Below, in pieces: positions 6,829-15,551 of a stretch of 64,000 nucleotides of DNA. Both the position numbers and the translations under genes were made by a program. This stretch comes from a bacterium (GTDB lineage Bacteria; Armatimonadota; Zipacnadia; Zipacnadales; UBA11051). Every line of letters begins with the position of its first letter. The stretch's first letter is position 1. Under the pieces are notes generated by a model that saw nothing but the letters and a program-made list of their open reading frames with translations, was not told the origin of the DNA and ran no database searches. The stretch covers positions 1 to 64,000 of the forward strand of contig JAJFUB010000121.1 of the NCBI GenBank assembly GCA_021372615.1. The letters run 5' to 3'.

Positions 6829-8226
6829 CTACTTTCCTTCCTTGCTCTCTTTGTCCTGCAGCGCCGCGGCGGTCTTCGGGCTGCCGATGTACAGGCCGTC
6901 GTAGGCCTCCTGTGAGGACTCGAAACCTCGGCCCAGACCCTTGCCGTGCCAGTTCAGGTTGGTCTTGATCGGCGCCGGGCGGCCGGTCTCGGCCTCGCGC
7001 CTGGCTACGTGGTCGTTGAGCTTCTGCTCCAGCGCCGCCAGGATGAGCGGCTCGCTGTCGGCCACATTGTGGTTCTCGCCCGGGTCGTCCAGCAGGTTGT
7101 ACAGCTCCACCTCGGGCTTGAAGTGGAAGTCCGGCTCCAGTGCGTGCATGAGCTTCCACTCGCTCGTGCGCCAGCCGTGCTTGCGCATCCACGTGCACTC
7201 GGTGATGTAGAAGCCGTTGTAATTGTTCGCCACCTCGCCGGTGATCATCGGAATCTGGCTCTTGCCGTCGAGCTTCACGCCCGGCTCGATGTCCAGCAGG
7301 TCCATGAGGGTGGGCACGAGGTCCTGGTGCAGCGTGATCCCCGGCACCCGCAGGCCCTCGGGCAGCAGGCCCGGCAGGCGCAGGATGAGCGGCACATGCA
7401 GCGTGCAGTCGTACATGCCGTGGTGGTCGAAGTAGCACTCATGCTCGTCGAGCGTCTCGCCGTGGTCGGCGTTGAGGATGACGAGGGTGTTCTCGGACAG
7501 GTCGAGGTCGTCCAGCGCCTGCAGGATCGCCTGGATCGAGGCGTCCATGTAGGCGACGGCGCCGTCATACTGGGCGATGACGTAGTCGGCGTCGGTGATG
7601 CCCGGCGGCATCCAGGACAGCAGGTAGTCGCGGAAGGGCTTGAACTCCTTCATCGCGTCGAGCGAGTGGTTGCTCGGGTCGCACTCGTCGCCGGAGTAGA
7701 ACATGCGGTCGAAGGGAGCGGGCGGGAGGTAGGGGCTGTGCGGGTCCATGTGGCGCAGGAACAGGCAGAAGGGCTTGTCCCCGGCCGCCAGCCGCTTGAG
7801 TTCGGGAATGGCGACCTCGTTGAGGTTGTCGGCCTTGGTCAGCGGGCGCTCGTCCCAGCCGCCCCAGCCCTTGAAGTCAATGTAGTTGTCGAAGCCCCGC
7901 GCCGCCGCGTTGCCCCGGAAGCCCACACAGGTGCTCTCGTAGCCGTGCTCGCGCAGGATCTCGGGCAGCGACTTCACGTCCTCGGGCATGGTGCCCTCAT
8001 GCCGCAGCGCCACGAGCGTGTTGGAGAAGCAGTCCAGGCCGGTGAGCATCGTGCCATAGCCGGACGTGGTGGGGACGTGCGGGCAGAAGTTCTGCTCAAA
8101 CAGCACGCCCTCCTCGGCCAGGCGGTCCAGGTGCGGCGTCGTGTGGAAGGGATAACCGTAGCAGCTCATGTGGCGCGCCGACAGGCTATCCACGGCGATG
8201 AACAGGATATTCAGCTTTTCAGACAT
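6829..8226 (-). CDS. sulfatase-like hydrolase lacking the formylglycine cysteine
   Basis: A 465-aa alkaline-phosphatase-superfamily protein. N-terminal ILFIAVDSLSARHMSCYGYP carries the metal-binding Asp of sulfatases, and later segments (FLRHMDPHSPYLPP, VILNADHGETLDEH) hold the other metal and active-site residues. The catalytic block that in sulfatases reads CxPxRxxxLTG is here TTSGYGTMLTG (residues 53-63): Thr53 replaces the Cys/Ser that becomes formylglycine, and the Pro and Arg are gone too. It may hydrolyse a phospho- or other ester with Thr as nucleophile, or be non-catalytic. ATG 8226 has AGGAG 7 nt upstream; no signal peptide, so probably cytoplasmic. The frame extends far upstream but only as a shadow. 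Divergent from the gene at 8374. Confidence 0.88.
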   Translation of the reverse strand: MSEKLNILFIAVDSLSARHMSCYGYPFHTTPHLDRLAEEGVLFEQNFCPHVPTTSGYGTMLTGLDCFSNTLVALRHEGTMPEDVKSLPEILREHGYESTCVGFRGNAAARGFDNYIDFKGWGGWDERPLTKADNLNEVAIPELKRLAAGDKPFCLFLRHMDPHSPYLPPAPFDRMFYSGDECDPSNHSLDAMKEFKPFRDYLLSWMPPGITDADYVIAQYDGAVAYMDASIQAILQALDDLDLSENTLVILNADHGETLDEHECYFDHHGMYDCTLHVPLILRLPGLLPEGLRVPGITLHQDLVPTLMDLLDIEPGVKLDGKSQIPMITGEVANNYNGFYITECTWMRKHGWRTSEWKLMHALEPDFHFKPEVELYNLLDDPGENHNVADSEPLILAALEQKLNDHVARREAETGRPAPIKTNLNWHGKGLGRGFESSQEAYDGLYIGSPKTAAALQDKESKEGK

Positions 8227-8260
8227 GGGGTGGCTCCTGTGAGTGATGCGGGGGGATTCG

Positions 8261-8315
8261 CCGCCGGTCGGGCACGCACCTGCCCCCTGCTGACATGTAG
8301 GCAGGTTACCGGCGG
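8261..8315. promoter_or_regulatory. nested inverted repeat between divergent genes
   Basis: CCGCCGGT (8261-8268) pairs with ACCGGCGG (8308-8315), and inside it ACCTGCC (8278-8284) pairs with GGCAGGT (8300-8306). It sits centrally in the 147-nt gap between the start codons at 8226 (minus) and 8374 (plus), so it may be a shared operator or a repeat element. Confidence 0.4.
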
Positions 8316-8373
8316 AACGATCCGCCGCGCGGCGTGTTCTCACACAACAGGAAGACGCGGGAGAGTGAGGACG

Positions 8374-9213
8374 ATGCGAACAGTGGTGCTGGCGATGCTG
8401 GCCATGCTGTCGGCCGTGACGGTGGCATCGGCGCAGGAGGTCAACCGGCGCGACCCGGCGGCCGTGGCGAAGGCGTATCTGGAAGCGTGCGACCGCTGGG
8501 ACCTGGAGGCGGCGGCACAGCTCATGCGCCTGCCGGGTGAGGTGGAGTCCTTGCGCACGTTGCTCGAACGGCAGGGGCAGCCGATGGTGGAGCAGATCAT
8601 CGGCGAAGCGCTGTGCGCGCCGCTGACCCGGCACGTGAGTCATGTGACCGGCCAGGCTGCCGTCACCGGGGATGAATGCCGGGTGCAGGCCATCGCGACC
8701 TACAGTCTGCCGACGACGCTGGTACTGCGCAGACAGGAGGATGGCACCTGGGATGTGCTCCTGGCCGAGAGCATGAGCGCGACCACCGGGGCGGAGGAGC
8801 CAATCGTGTTGCGCAACGTCGAGTTGGGGGGCAGCGTCCAGACCGACGACCAGACCGCCTGCCAGTCCAACCTCAAGCAGCTCATGCTGGCGATCCTGAT
8901 GTACGCGCAGGACCATGACGAGGTGCTGCCGCCGGCGGAGACGTGGCGCGATGATCTCATGCCCTACTGCCGCAACGCGCGGATCTTCGTCTGCCCGGTG
9001 AACCCCTGGGGTTACACCTACAACACGACACTGTCGAAGAAGCCGCTGGCGCAGTTTGCCGACCCGGCGGAGACCATCGCGCTGTTTGAGGTGGGGCACG
9101 TTGAGCCCAGCATGGCGGCCGACCTGACGAAGGTCAAGTTGGCGCATCGGCACAACGGCGGGGACAACTTCGCCTACGTGGACGGGCACGTGAAGTGGTT
9201 GGCGGGGCAGTAG
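8374..9213 (+). CDS. secreted two-domain protein with C-terminal H-X9-DG pseudopilin module
   Basis: A 279-aa exported protein. MRTVVLAMLAMLSAVTVASAQE is a cleavable Sec signal. Residues 25-140 (RRDPAAVAKAYLEACDRWDLEAAAQLM...) resemble a small NTF2-like or lipocalin-type domain, unassigned. From about residue 160 the chain has ACQSNLKQLMLAILMYAQDHDEVLP and ends with HRHNGGDNFAYVDGHVKWL, the H-X9-DG signature normally found behind a pilin helix. The membrane helix of pseudopilins is therefore replaced by a soluble domain. ATG 8374 follows GTGAGG closely; the frame is open further upstream only as antisense of the sulfatase-like gene. Its end abuts the convergent gene at 9214. Confidence 0.75.
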   Translation: MRTVVLAMLAMLSAVTVASAQEVNRRDPAAVAKAYLEACDRWDLEAAAQLMRLPGEVESLRTLLERQGQPMVEQIIGEALCAPLTRHVSHVTGQAAVTGDECRVQAIATYSLPTTLVLRRQEDGTWDVLLAESMSATTGAEEPIVLRNVELGGSVQTDDQTACQSNLKQLMLAILMYAQDHDEVLPPAETWRDDLMPYCRNARIFVCPVNPWGYTYNTTLSKKPLAQFADPAETIALFEVGHVEPSMAADLTKVKLAHRHNGGDNFAYVDGHVKWLAGQ

Positions 9214-10002
9214 TCAGTGCTTCGCCAGGAACCCCCGCACCCACTCGGCCTGCTCGGGGGCCTGGTCTATGTAGAACGCCCCCAGGATATTGAAGCCCTC
9301 GATCGCACCCTGTTCCCATAGTCGCAGCATCGTCTCGTACTGCTGGGCCAGCAGGTCCAGCGGCATGTTGGTGCGGCTCGGGAAGTCGTGCAGGTAGCTG
9401 CCGACGATGACCCGCTGCCGGGGGAACTGGGCCCGGCAGTGGGCGACATGGTCGGCCAGGTGCGGGATCTCCTGGCAGTTCCACAGCCACAGGTTCACGA
9501 CGTCCATGTGCGGCTTGAGCAGGGCCCATTCGGGCTGGTCGAGCTGGTTGGCATACACCACGACCCAGAGCGCCAGGTCGGTCCCGAGGGCCTCGCGCAC
9601 CGCCGCCGCCCCACCGGCGCCGTAGGCGTCATGCGCGAACATGTTGCTGGCGTCGTCAATGATGCCCCCGGCGAGGTTGGGGAACTGCGCGGCCAGGCGG
9701 CGGAGGTTCGCCGCCTCGTCGCGGATGCGCTCGGGGCGCGGGTCGTGCACCCCCACGAAGCCGATCTCGTAGCCGCCCTCATTCCGGGCGTACTGGAAGT
9801 CCCACTTGGAGATGTCGGCCACCACGCGCGGGGCGTCCTGGAGCTTGCGGAACGCGATCTCGTTGTTGGGGTGGAACATGAAGTTGACGCCGGGCACGCC
9901 GAACCAGCGCCAGCCCTCGCCGACGCCGTAGAGGGTCGGCTTGACCCCGGCGTGTGTGGCAAAGCCCTCCCAGACCCAGCCGGCTTCGCGGAAAGAGGAC
10001 AT
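9214..10002 (-). CDS. uncharacterised TIM-barrel-like protein, copy 1
   Basis: A 262-aa soluble protein without signal peptide; I do not recognise a characterised family. It is clearly paralogous to 53402-54205: shared blocks are MSSFREAGWVWEGF / MSSLRFADVGWAWEG, VADISKWDF / VAVDISKWVL, GGIIDDASNMF / AGFIDDTTCMF, LWVVVYANQLDQPEW / LWIVVYVTQLDQDYW, VIVGSYLHDFPSR / ISVGSYIRDYRAM and QQYETMLRLWEQGAIEGFNI. Alternating hydrophobic strands each ending in acidic or aromatic residues suggest a beta/alpha barrel with acidic active-site residues (the conserved IDD pair is the best candidate). ATG 10002 has GGAGG about 8 nt upstream (10012-10016). Upstream lies the tandem palindrome array. A role in sugar metabolism is inferred from both neighbourhoods. 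Confidence 0.75.
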   Translation of the reverse strand: MSSFREAGWVWEGFATHAGVKPTLYGVGEGWRWFGVPGVNFMFHPNNEIAFRKLQDAPRVVADISKWDFQYARNEGGYEIGFVGVHDPRPERIRDEAANLRRLAAQFPNLAGGIIDDASNMFAHDAYGAGGAAAVREALGTDLALWVVVYANQLDQPEWALLKPHMDVVNLWLWNCQEIPHLADHVAHCRAQFPRQRVIVGSYLHDFPSRTNMPLDLLAQQYETMLRLWEQGAIEGFNILGAFYIDQAPEQAEWVRGFLAKH

Positions 10003-10014
10003 GGCAGCACCTCC

Positions 10015-10145
10015 GGTACGCCCGACACTCCTGTCGGGCACATGCCTTGGTACGCCTGACACTCTTGTCGGGCCCGTGCCCTGGTACGCCCGACACTCTT
10101 GTCGGGCACCTCCATCCGACGCCCGACAGGAGTGTCGGGCGTACC
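10015..10145. repeat. tandem 34-nt palindromic repeat array with inverted last copy
   Basis: Three head-to-tail units start with GGTACGCCCGACACTC-type sequence at 10015, 10049 and 10083 (period 34). Each contains the hairpin GCCCGACA-NNNN-TGTCGGGC (the second has one change, GCCTGACA). A fourth, exactly inverted 25-nt copy occupies 10121-10145. The array fills the gap between the start of the gene at 10002 and the stop of the heparinase-like gene at 10152. Short unit-to-unit linkers vary little, so it is not a CRISPR array. Confidence 0.85.
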
Positions 10146-10151
10146 GCGCCA

Positions 10152-13100
10152 CTATAGCCCGAACCCCACCATCCGCCCGTCCGCCATCGCCACCACCACT
10201 CGCTCGCCACACGCAGCCAGCAGCCGCGGCGCTGCCTCCGTCCGCCACTCCTTCGTCACCTTGCCCGCCCCGTTGGCGACCCGCACCAGGCCGCCCTCAT
10301 CGGCGTAGACGACCCGGCCGCCGGGCAGCACCAGCACATCATTGACCCCCACACCGATGCGGTCCCGCCACAGCACCTTCCCCGCCCCGTCGAGGACATA
10401 CAGATAGCCGGTGCCCGAGGCGAGTAGCACCTCTGGCTTGCCGTCGCCATTCACATCCGCGACCCTCACCCGGTTGGTCGGGTAGCCGAAGTTGTCGAAG
10501 CGCCATAGCTCCTGGCGGGTGGCGAAGTCGCTGGCGGCCGTGTCGCCGGTCGAGGAGGCGTTGATGACCTCCGTCTTGCCGTCGCCGTTGATGTCGCCGA
10601 CGCCGTAGAACACATCGCCGATGGACGTATAGGACTGGAAGACGCGCTTGCCGTCGCCGTTGATGCCGACGACCGAGCCGTACTTGTCGCCCACGAAGAT
10701 CGTGTCGGGCTTGGCGCCCGTGGCGGCCTCGAAGGAGAGCTGCATGGAGCCGTGCAGCGCCCAGTCGCTCTTGAACAGCAGCTTCCAGTCGCGGTCGAGC
10801 ACCTGCAGGTCGAAGTTCTTCATGGTGACGACGATCTCGGGCTGCCCGTCGCCGTTCACGTCCCAGGCGCCCACGTTGTAGAGCGGGTAGGCGTTGTCGC
10901 CGAAGCTGCGGGCCCACGGGGTGCCGCGCATCTGGTGCTTGTCGAGCACCTGTCCGACGGCGGAGATGATGTAGGCATAGGTGTCGGCCGAGCCCACCAG
11001 CACCTCCAGGCCCGGCTCCGGCCGCAAGTCGGCAACGGCGAGGTCCTTGACCCTCCCGCCCACTTGCGCTTGCCAGAGCTGCTTGCCCTGCGCGTCCAGA
11101 CAATGCACCAGCGGCCCGCGACCGACGAGCAGCCGGGGGCCGCCGCCATCCTGCAGATCCGCGGTCTTCACCACGCCGACCTCGGCATCGGTGCCAAAGG
11201 CGACCCAGGCGGGCTTGTCGGCGGCCGCAGCCTGCGCCGCTGTGGCGCCCGCCGCCGGCTTCGTCTGGAGCAGCGCCGCCAGCGCCTGCCGGGCCTGCGT
11301 CAGCGGCGGCAGCTTCACGGTGACGGTCTGCTTGCCCGCGGGGCAGTCGTAGCTCTGGCTACCGACCGTCAGCTTCGCGGCGCCCGCGCTCTCCACCACT
11401 GCGCTCCCGGTCTTCAGGTCAAGCTGCACGTTGAGGGCCGGCGCGGCCTGCAGGTGCAGCTCGCCCAGTTGCAGTTGCGTCATGCCGGACAGAGCGATGG
11501 CTTCGGCGGCGATCAGCCCGGCCTGGGCCTCGGCCTTCAGGCCTCCCGTGTCCACCGGCCCCAGCAGCGCCAGCGCCGGGCGTGTGCCCTGCAGGGCCAC
11601 GAGGTTCGGCGCCGCCTCCACCGGCTGCAGGTCGCGACGGTGGGCGGGGAGGCTGGTGTACATCAGGGAGCAGAAACGGAGGCTCTGCCCGGCGGCAAGC
11701 TGCCCGGCCTGCCGCTGGTGGTAGAGGCTGACCGGCACCGAGATGCCCGCGCGCTCGTGGTTGGTCACGAAAGCACGCACCGGCGACGTGGTCTTGATGT
11801 GCAGGTAGCGGCTCAGGTCGGTGCTGGGCTGCGGAGCCGGCGGGAGCGCCTCGGCCTCGTAGGTCGTCTCCTTGCCGGCGGCATCCACGAGCACGAAGCG
11901 GTCCACGCGCACCGCCGGGTTCTCGCGCAAGGTCACGATCAGCAGGTGTGGTCCCTGGCCCTGGAGCGTCACGAGCGGTGACTCCGCCGTATTGGCGGCA
12001 TCGCCGGTGGAGCTGCCATACTTGAGCTTAGGCATGTGGAAGGCGAGGTTCGGGCCAAGGTTCACCGATACCCACAGCGAGTCGCTGCTGCTGTCGGCGC
12101 CATAGCCGATGATCTTCAGCCGGTACTCGCCCTCCGGCAGGGCCGCGCCGAAGGCGATGCGGGATGCGCCCTGCTCCATCAGGAGAGCCTTGCCCCCGGA
12201 GGCCTCGGGGTCGTCCACGACCAGGCAGCTCTGCGTCCTGGCCGACCCCGCGCCGCGTTCGGCGACCAGGTTGCGGCCGCCCACGACCCGCTGCTCGCCG
12301 GCGCTGTCTATGGTCTTCCAGGTCAGTTCGAAGTCATAGTCCCCGGCCTCGCGCGCCGTGACCGTGTCGGCGACCAGGAAGCTCTCGCCCCGCTGCCAGA
12401 GGATCTGCCGGCGCCAGTCGCAGCCGTTGAAGTTGCGGACCTGGCTGTCGGTATAGCCCAGGCCGGGCAGGTCGGCGTGGGCCGCCAGCGCCGCCAGGCT
12501 GGGCACAAGCTGGTCCCCGCGCCCGTCGCGCAGCACCGTCAGCATGTTGTGCTCGGTGGTGTTGCGGATCAGGTAGTCATGGTCCAGCAGCCACCGCTCC
12601 CCGCCCTCGACGAACTCCACGATCTGGTTGGTGTCGAAGTGCAGGTGGTGGCCCCGGCCCACGCCATCGAGCAGCAGGTACTGGGCGTTGACGTCCCAGC
12701 TTTCGCGGAAGCTCACCTTGTCGAAGGCCTCTTCCGGGGCGACCTCAGAGCGCGTGAACGGCTCGTTGTACGTCGGCCGCGTCTGGATGCGCTGGTAGAG
12801 GGTCGGGTCGAGCATGAAGGCGTTGAGCCCGGTGAAGCGGTCGGGGCGCTCGGGCTGCAGGCCGCGGTCAAACGGGTTCTGCCAGCCGCCGCTGGTGTAC
12901 TGCTGCAGCAGCCACTGGGTGCCGGGGTCCTGCGTCCACCACAGCGCCGGGGGCAAGGCGGTCAGGGCCTGGCCGGGGGTGCTCGAGAAGCCGGAGTCCC
13001 CGAAGCCACTGCCCAGCCCCCGATTGTCCAGCACGCCGACGACGTAGTCGGCATACCGTTTCAGGTTGCCGTTCTCCAGATAGGTGCGGTCGTTCTCGGC

Positions 13101-14663
13101 CAGCGCGTAGCTAAGCATGTGGTCGGGAACGAGTGGGAGGTAGGCATCGGAGTCCTCCGGCGCCTTCCACGAACGCGCCTGGGCCCGAAAGGCCGTGTGC
13201 GCCCGTTGCAGCTTGTCGGGCATGTCGGACAGTTGGTAGTAGCGCTGGAAGTACCGAGCGCCGCCGTAGACGCCGAGCAGGGGAAAGGTCGTGTGGTTGT
13301 ACTCCGGGGCGACGCCCTCGACGCCGAGCGTGCCCCAGCCCGACACGTTGCGCACCAGATCGCGGGTGAACTGCAAGAAGGCGTTGGTCGCCGCCAGGCG
13401 CAGGTCCTCGCCGATCAGCGGGTTCTCCTCAAAGGCGTCCCACGCGCAGTTGATGGCGAAGGACTGAGTCTCCTCATTCCACGGCAGGACGGTATGGCGG
13501 TCGGTCTTCGGGCTGCGCCGCTGGCCGTCGTCGGCATACAGCCCGGCCACGGTCTGCAGAGCCTCCACTGCCTTGCGCGCATAGGCCTCGCAGCCGGTCT
13601 TCAGGTAGTCGGTGGAGTGCTTCAGGAACTCCTCGAAGGTCGGGTTGACCTTCTGCCCCGCGATCTTCGCGGCGGCCTCGGGCGACACCAACGGCTTGGG
13701 GCCGCCCTGCACCGCATAGGGCACCTTGCCGTCGTGGATGAGGCCCGCGAAAGCCTGCACGGCCGGCAGCGCCCCGGTGGGGTCGCTGCAGCCGATGATG
13801 AGCACGTTCTGGCCGCCGTTCCAGGGATAGGGGTCGTAGACGGTGTGCAGCAGGTAGTTGCCGCGCCCGGGCACGAGGCTGTCCACGAACGTGTAGCGGC
13901 TCCAGTACAGCCGCTCGATGAGCGGGTTGTTGAGCATGTTCCCCAGGCAGATGACGGTGCGCTGCGCCGGCGCGGCGGCGTCCACAGTCGCCACCACCTC
14001 CGGGTGGTAGGGTGCCAGGGCCTGCAGCAGCGCCTGCCGGGCCGCGTCATAGGCCTTGTCCTCGGGGGCCAGCACCGCCGGGGCCCGGCCAGCGACCAGC
14101 AGCGACGTCTCGCGCGCCAGAGGCCGCACCGCATCCACCGCGGCCACGGCCAGGCCCAACTCCGATGCCCTCTTCATGTCGCCCGCCTCCGCTTGACCGA
14201 TGATCTGCAGCTCCGCGAGACAGGGGTGGGCCCGCAGGCCCTTGGACACGCCCGCCGTGGACCGGAAGCGCAGCGCCGCGAGCTTGACCGGATCGAAGCG
14301 GTGCTCGGCCCACTGCTTCTGCGCCGCGGCCTTCGTCTCGGCCAGAACGCGCTCGAACGTGCCGTCGCCGTCCGCGTCCGCCTCGAGGGCATAGGCCGTC
14401 GCATAGTACACATCGTTGTCCTGGTAGAGCCGCACCCCCGACACCAGGCGCGGGTGGTCGAAGGTGAAGGTGATGGTTCCCTCGCCCGAGGTCTTGACGG
14501 CGAAAGTGAGCTGGGTCTCCAGGCGGCCATCGAGCAGCGCCAGGACAGCGCCCGGCTCCGTCTCGGGAGTGACCGTGACCTTCGCCGCCACGGCGATGTT
14601 GCGGTCGGCGGCACAGGCGGGGGAGAGGCTCAGGAGTACGGCGACGACGAGCAGCAGGCGCAT
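10152..14663 (-). CDS. giant secreted heparinase II/III-like protein with C-terminal FG-GAP propeller
   Basis: A 1503-aa exported protein. MRLLLVVAVLLSLSPACAAD is the signal peptide. Residues about 20-150 look like an F5/8 type C (discoidin) carbohydrate-binding domain (FTFDHPRLVSGVRLYQDNDVYY). The centre (about 300-800) resembles heparinase II/III-type lyases: an alpha-helical toroid followed by a beta-sandwich with DGVGRGHHLHFDTNQIVEF and ERWLLDHDYL near 660-690. About 1150-1503 is a beta-propeller with FG-GAP/VCBS calcium loops (VNGDGQPEIVV, INGDGKTEVINAS, VNGDGKPEVLLASG) and a PQQ-like YLYVLDGAGKVLWR blade. ATG 14663 follows GAGG at suitable distance and is preferred over an ATG 5 codons upstream. 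Heparinase-like lyases cleave uronic-acid polysaccharides by beta-elimination; the propeller may bind substrate or anchor the enzyme. Confidence 0.85.
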   Translation of the reverse strand: MRLLLVVAVLLSLSPACAADRNIAVAAKVTVTPETEPGAVLALLDGRLETQLTFAVKTSGEGTITFTFDHPRLVSGVRLYQDNDVYYATAYALEADADGDGTFERVLAETKAAAQKQWAEHRFDPVKLAALRFRSTAGVSKGLRAHPCLAELQIIGQAEAGDMKRASELGLAVAAVDAVRPLARETSLLVAGRAPAVLAPEDKAYDAARQALLQALAPYHPEVVATVDAAAPAQRTVICLGNMLNNPLIERLYWSRYTFVDSLVPGRGNYLLHTVYDPYPWNGGQNVLIIGCSDPTGALPAVQAFAGLIHDGKVPYAVQGGPKPLVSPEAAAKIAGQKVNPTFEEFLKHSTDYLKTGCEAYARKAVEALQTVAGLYADDGQRRSPKTDRHTVLPWNEETQSFAINCAWDAFEENPLIGEDLRLAATNAFLQFTRDLVRNVSGWGTLGVEGVAPEYNHTTFPLLGVYGGARYFQRYYQLSDMPDKLQRAHTAFRAQARSWKAPEDSDAYLPLVPDHMLSYALAENDRTYLENGNLKRYADYVVGVLDNRGLGSGFGDSGFSSTPGQALTALPPALWWTQDPGTQWLLQQYTSGGWQNPFDRGLQPERPDRFTGLNAFMLDPTLYQRIQTRPTYNEPFTRSEVAPEEAFDKVSFRESWDVNAQYLLLDGVGRGHHLHFDTNQIVEFVEGGERWLLDHDYLIRNTTEHNMLTVLRDGRGDQLVPSLAALAAHADLPGLGYTDSQVRNFNGCDWRRQILWQRGESFLVADTVTAREAGDYDFELTWKTIDSAGEQRVVGGRNLVAERGAGSARTQSCLVVDDPEASGGKALLMEQGASRIAFGAALPEGEYRLKIIGYGADSSSDSLWVSVNLGPNLAFHMPKLKYGSSTGDAANTAESPLVTLQGQGPHLLIVTLRENPAVRVDRFVLVDAAGKETTYEAEALPPAPQPSTDLSRYLHIKTTSPVRAFVTNHERAGISVPVSLYHQRQAGQLAAGQSLRFCSLMYTSLPAHRRDLQPVEAAPNLVALQGTRPALALLGPVDTGGLKAEAQAGLIAAEAIALSGMTQLQLGELHLQAAPALNVQLDLKTGSAVVESAGAAKLTVGSQSYDCPAGKQTVTVKLPPLTQARQALAALLQTKPAAGATAAQAAAADKPAWVAFGTDAEVGVVKTADLQDGGGPRLLVGRGPLVHCLDAQGKQLWQAQVGGRVKDLAVADLRPEPGLEVLVGSADTYAYIISAVGQVLDKHQMRGTPWARSFGDNAYPLYNVGAWDVNGDGQPEIVVTMKNFDLQVLDRDWKLLFKSDWALHGSMQLSFEAATGAKPDTIFVGDKYGSVVGINGDGKRVFQSYTSIGDVFYGVGDINGDGKTEVINASSTGDTAASDFATRQELWRFDNFGYPTNRVRVADVNGDGKPEVLLASGTGYLYVLDGAGKVLWRDRIGVGVNDVLVLPGGRVVYADEGGLVRVANGAGKVTKEWRTEAAPRLLAACGERVVVAMADGRMVGFGL

Positions 14664-14743
14664 GGCAGGACCTCGCAATACGGGACTGCGAAGTCAGTTC
14701 GCAGTCGGTGGCGAAAAGCCCTGCTGTAGCCGCCAGAACATGA

Positions 14744-14778
14744 GACGGGCGACGACGCATCAAGCGCCGCCGCCCGTC
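14744..14778 (-). terminator. hairpin after prepilin gene, wobble pairs favour minus-strand RNA
   Basis: GACGGGCGACGACGC (14744-14758), loop ATCAA, GCGCCGCCGCCCGTC (14764-14778). The two mismatched positions become G-U wobbles only in minus-strand RNA, in keeping with a terminator for the gene ending at 14806, 27 nt away. No U-tract. Confidence 0.5.
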
Positions 14779-14805
14779 CATGTCTCAGTGGGCTACACAG
14801 CCAGT

Positions 14806-15396
14806 CTACAGCAACTCGCCGGGGAACTGGTTCCAGCGGGCCGTCCGGTTGACCCACTTGGCGTGGCCGTCGCAGAAGGCCACGTTCGAGCCCTCATTGT
14901 GCCAGTGGGTGTAGTTCGACCACCAGGGCGGGAACATGTAGTCCCAGGCGGACACATTGTCGCACAGGAGCATGCACTCGGCTGGCTTGTCAATCTTGCC
15001 GAGAGCGGTCATCGGCCCACCGTAGCCTGAGTAGTAGATGTTGTGGTTGCATGTGTAGTCGTTGATGTAGTTGATGTCTGCTCCGGTGGGCACTGCGTTG
15101 ACATGTGGGCTCTTGCTGGGGCACATGAAGATCTGGTCGTTCTTGATATACGGCCCGATCCGCGTATACCACCAGCCGCCCCCAGCAGCGGTGCGGGAGT
15201 TGTACGGCAACTGCTCGTCGTAGTCCTGCGCGTACTGCAGCATCGCCAGACTCATCTGTTTGGTGTTGGACAGACAGGCCGACTGTCGGGCCTTTTCGCG
15301 GGCCTTGGCGAAGACAGGGAACAAGATCGCGGCGAGAATGGCGATGATAGAGATGACGACCAGCAGCTCGATGAGGGTGAAGCCGCGGCGTGGCAT
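14806..15396 (-). CDS. Type IV pilin-like H-X9-DG (DUF1559-type) protein
   Basis: A 196-aa pseudopilin-like protein. MPRRG is the prepilin leader, with cleavage expected after Gly5 and Glu at mature position 5 (FTLIE), followed by the hydrophobic helix [42 protein letters not shown] and [10 protein letters not shown] are the conserved linker and metal-like acidic stretch. The C-terminus has [19 protein letters not shown], the H-X9-DG motif ([12 protein letters not shown]). ATG 15396 has AGGAGA 8 nt upstream. Such genes occur in large paralogous sets in Armatimonadota and Planctomycetota and are thought to be processed by a prepilin peptidase and displayed on the cell surface; exact role unknown. 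Likely monocistronic, given the hairpin downstream. Confidence 0.93.
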   Translation of the reverse strand: MPRRGFTLIELLVVISIIAILAAILFPVFAKAREKARQSACLSNTKQMSLAMLQYAQDYDEQLPYNSRTAAGGGWWYTRIGPYIKNDQIFMCPSKSPHVNAVPTGADINYINDYTCNHNIYYSGYGGPMTALGKIDKPAECMLLCDNVSAWDYMFPPWWSNYTHWHNEGSNVAFCDGHAKWVNRTARWNQFPGELL

Positions 15397-15551
15397 GGTG
15401 ACGGTCTCCTGCTATCGGGATAAGTACCTCCTATGATCCATTCGCCACGCGCCGCAGTCTGTCCTGCCTACGGGCCCAGAAATGCTGCCGTTGTGGAGGC
15501 TTCCGCCCGGACTGCGACGAACCCCCACCCAGCCAAGCCCGGGAGGCCACC

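Noticed and set aside
10015-10145. CRISPR-like array
   Set aside because: Units are themselves palindromic with no unique spacers, the last copy is inverted, and no cas genes are present.
12036-14729. 897-codon open frame on the plus strand
   Set aside because: Antisense to the giant heparinase-like gene, no recognisable motifs, low-complexity Val/Arg/Gln composition.
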